Shown in pieces: positions 34,657 to 35,803 of a stretch of DNA of 35,803 nucleotides. Location: assembly GCA_013823655.1 (NCBI GenBank), contig PNMN01000004.1, forward strand, positions 1 to 35,803. Direction: 5' to 3'. Source of the stretch: Comamonadaceae bacterium. Its GTDB lineage: Bacteria; Pseudomonadota; Gammaproteobacteria; Burkholderiales; Burkholderiaceae_C. The notes under the pieces are model-generated. The model saw nothing but the letters and a program-made list of their open reading frames with translations, did not search any database and was not told the origin of the DNA. Within the stretch, counting starts at the first letter, position 1. Each line of letters begins with the position of its first letter. A program made the position numbers and the translations under genes.

Positions 34657-35148
34657 TCAGACGGGTTCTGTGCTGTGGGCAGCGTGAAGATGCTGCTGGG
34701 CGGCCTGCAGATTGCGCTGCGCGCGCGCGCTCAGGCCCAGTTGCAGCTCCCACTCATGGCCGCGAATGGCCAGCACATAGACCTCGGGCAGGCGCCCGAA
34801 GCAGCTGCGGCAGGTCGCGGCGATGGAGGCGATCGATATCGCGTGCGAGGTGAAGCTGTGGTCAAGCCGGGGTTCGACCCGCCGCAACTCGAACGAATCA
34901 AGCGCGGTTTCAATGCTGGCGTCCACAAACAGCACCCGCTGCTTGTGGCTGATCAGTTCGGCGTCTTCGAGCTGCAGCTGGTAGTGCCGCATCCGTTCAG
35001 CCTGTGGGCACAGCCCCTGCTGCTCGATCCAGTCGATGAAGGCCCAGCCCAGGCCATCGTCCTGGCGACCGACGTTGCCGATGCCGTAGATCAGTGCCGA
35101 GGGCTGGTCGAAATCGGCCAGTCGCAGATGTTCAGCGGGTGCGTTCAT
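34657..35148 (-). CDS. hoxW: HoxW, hydrogenase maturation endopeptidase
   Basis: A 163-residue protease of the M52 (HyaD/HoxW) family that removes the C-terminal peptide of HoxH once the NiFe site is built. ALIYGIGNVGRQDDGLGWAFIDWIE contains the nickel-recognition GNxxRxDDG motif with its conserved Asp. A second metal-site Asp is in VLFVDASIE and a His lies in DHSFTSHAIS. The ATG at 35148 overlaps the end of hoxH by 17 bp. The expected substrate, the DPCLSCATH-terminated large subunit with a 24-residue tail, is encoded directly upstream. Confidence 0.92.
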   Translation of the reverse strand: MNAPAEHLRLADFDQPSALIYGIGNVGRQDDGLGWAFIDWIEQQGLCPQAERMRHYQLQLEDAELISHKQRVLFVDASIETALDSFELRRVEPRLDHSFTSHAISIASIAATCRSCFGRLPEVYVLAIRGHEWELQLGLSARAQRNLQAAQQHLHAAHSTEPV

Positions 35149-35803
35149 CGACCAGGTTCCCGCTCGAATCCAGCACAGTGACCTGCAACGGCATCTTGCC
35201 CAGCGCATGGGTGGCGCAGCTCAGGCAGGGGTCGTAGGCGCGAATCCCGACTTCGAGCGCGTTCATCATGCCTTCGGTGATTTCGGCGCGGCCACCCAGG
35301 TAATCCTCAGCCACGCTGCGCACGGTGCGGTTGATGACCTGGTTGTTCTGCGTGGTCGCCACAACCAGATTGGCCGAGGTGATTTCGCCGCTTTGATTGG
35401 CTCGGTAGTGGTGCAGCAAGGTGCCGCGCGGGGCTTCGACCACACCCACCCCTTCGCCACTCCAGGCCCCCGGGGCCGGCGTCAGCAGCAGCTGTTCTTT
35501 CTGCAAATCCGGGTCGTGCAGCAGGTCTCGAATGGCTTCTGCTGCATACAAAATCTCGATCGCCCGCGCCCAGTTGTAGTGCAGCGTCATGTTGTTGGCC
35601 TTGCCTTTGGTGTAGGCATGGAAGCGCGCCACAGCCTCTTGCGCCAGCGGCGTCGCGAGCGAGCGCGTCACGTTCATGCGCCCCAGTGGCCCCACCCGCA
35701 CCGAGCCGCCCTCGCGCCCAAGCCCCTTGAGGAAGGGGAACTTCATGTAGCTCCAGGGCTCGACGGCCTCGGAAAAGTGGTTCAGGTAGTCGTGGTAGTC
35801 AAA
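35132..35803 (-). CDS. hoxH: HoxH, [NiFe]-hydrogenase large subunit, C-terminal part (partial)
   Basis: The C-terminal 223 residues of the catalytic subunit of an NAD-reducing-type soluble [NiFe]-hydrogenase. The frame is open at the window edge (FDYHDYLNHFSEAVEPWSYMKFPFLK). EAPRGTLLHHY is the conserved active-site loop. DPCLSCATHALG contains the DPCxxC pair that binds nickel and iron and the His after which processing occurs. Cutting there would release a 24-residue tail, the length typical of HoxH. The small subunit and the HoxFU diaphorase lie outside. Overlap with hoxW and the presence of hoxI identify the group 3 bidirectional type. Confidence 0.93.
   Translation of the reverse strand, partial: FDYHDYLNHFSEAVEPWSYMKFPFLKGLGREGGSVRVGPLGRMNVTRSLATPLAQEAVARFHAYTKGKANNMTLHYNWARAIEILYAAEAIRDLLHDPDLQKEQLLLTPAPGAWSGEGVGVVEAPRGTLLHHYRANQSGEITSANLVVATTQNNQVINRTVRSVAEDYLGGRAEITEGMMNALEVGIRAYDPCLSCATHALGKMPLQVTVLDSSGNLVDERTR

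Overview
This window looks like chromosomal DNA of a high-GC betaproteobacterium of the Comamonadaceae. A facultatively hydrogen-oxidising denitrifier such as Hydrogenophaga is the best guess. The reasons are the protein families, the dense GC-rich coding on both strands, the core order pyrG-kdsA-eno-ftsB, and the presence of both a nitrous oxide reductase (nos) cluster and a HoxH-type NAD-linked [NiFe]-hydrogenase locus. The genus is inference; there is no rRNA gene here to fix it.

Region 1 (1-6879) is the 3' part of a nos cluster. The C-terminus of NosR is followed by nosD, nosF, nosY and nosL, which are translationally coupled by short overlaps, and by a second NosL-like gene 2 bp later. 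A regulated intergenic promoter then precedes a lipoprotein cytochrome c and nosX (ApbE-type flavin transferase). A convergent nsrR (Rrf2-family nitric oxide sensor) closes the block. The promoter of the cytochrome gene carries a symmetric FNR/DNR-type box, and a perfect 19-bp NsrR-like palindrome lies across its -10 element. Together these suggest low-oxygen activation and relief of repression by NO at one promoter.

Region 2 (6880-14205) holds an orphan amino-acid-type substrate-binding protein, an EamA exporter, the divergent pair pmbA/yjgA, mogA, a SlyD-like prolyl isomerase, and a Tat-exported metallo-beta-lactamase-fold hydrolase with a striking 26-bp palindrome in front of it. Region 3 (14206-24641) is mostly housekeeping: coaBC, pyrG, kdsA, a DUF1330 gene, eno, ftsB, a NadR-like kinase, an AGE-family epimerase, hslO, a gamma-carbonic anhydrase and a DUF455 ferritin-like protein. 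Region 4 (24673-31224) has dbpA, a small zinc-ribbon protein, a bacterial RIO kinase, a decayed BCS1-like AAA ATPase, xerD, a TctC/Bug binding protein and an AEC transporter.

Region 5 (31319-33991) is a lipid-transport-like set (MlaE-like permease, MlaD/MCE protein, small lipoprotein) with no ATPase beside it. Region 6 (34129-35803) is the end of a soluble hydrogenase operon: hoxI, hoxW and the C-terminal part of hoxH, all on the minus strand. Gaps between genes repeatedly contain GC-rich hairpin repeats of two or three related families, some followed by T-runs and likely to act as terminators. I see no tRNA, rRNA, CRISPR array, intact insertion sequence or prophage.

The strongest candidates for unusual biology are the composite FNR/NsrR promoter with adjacent 7-bp tandem repeats, the basic tail on NsrR, the orphan TetR-type palindrome, the dbpA/zinc-ribbon/RIO-kinase string, the kinase with a C-terminal Cys/His motif, and the MCE module without an ATPase. 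No element here is clearly a wholly new system.
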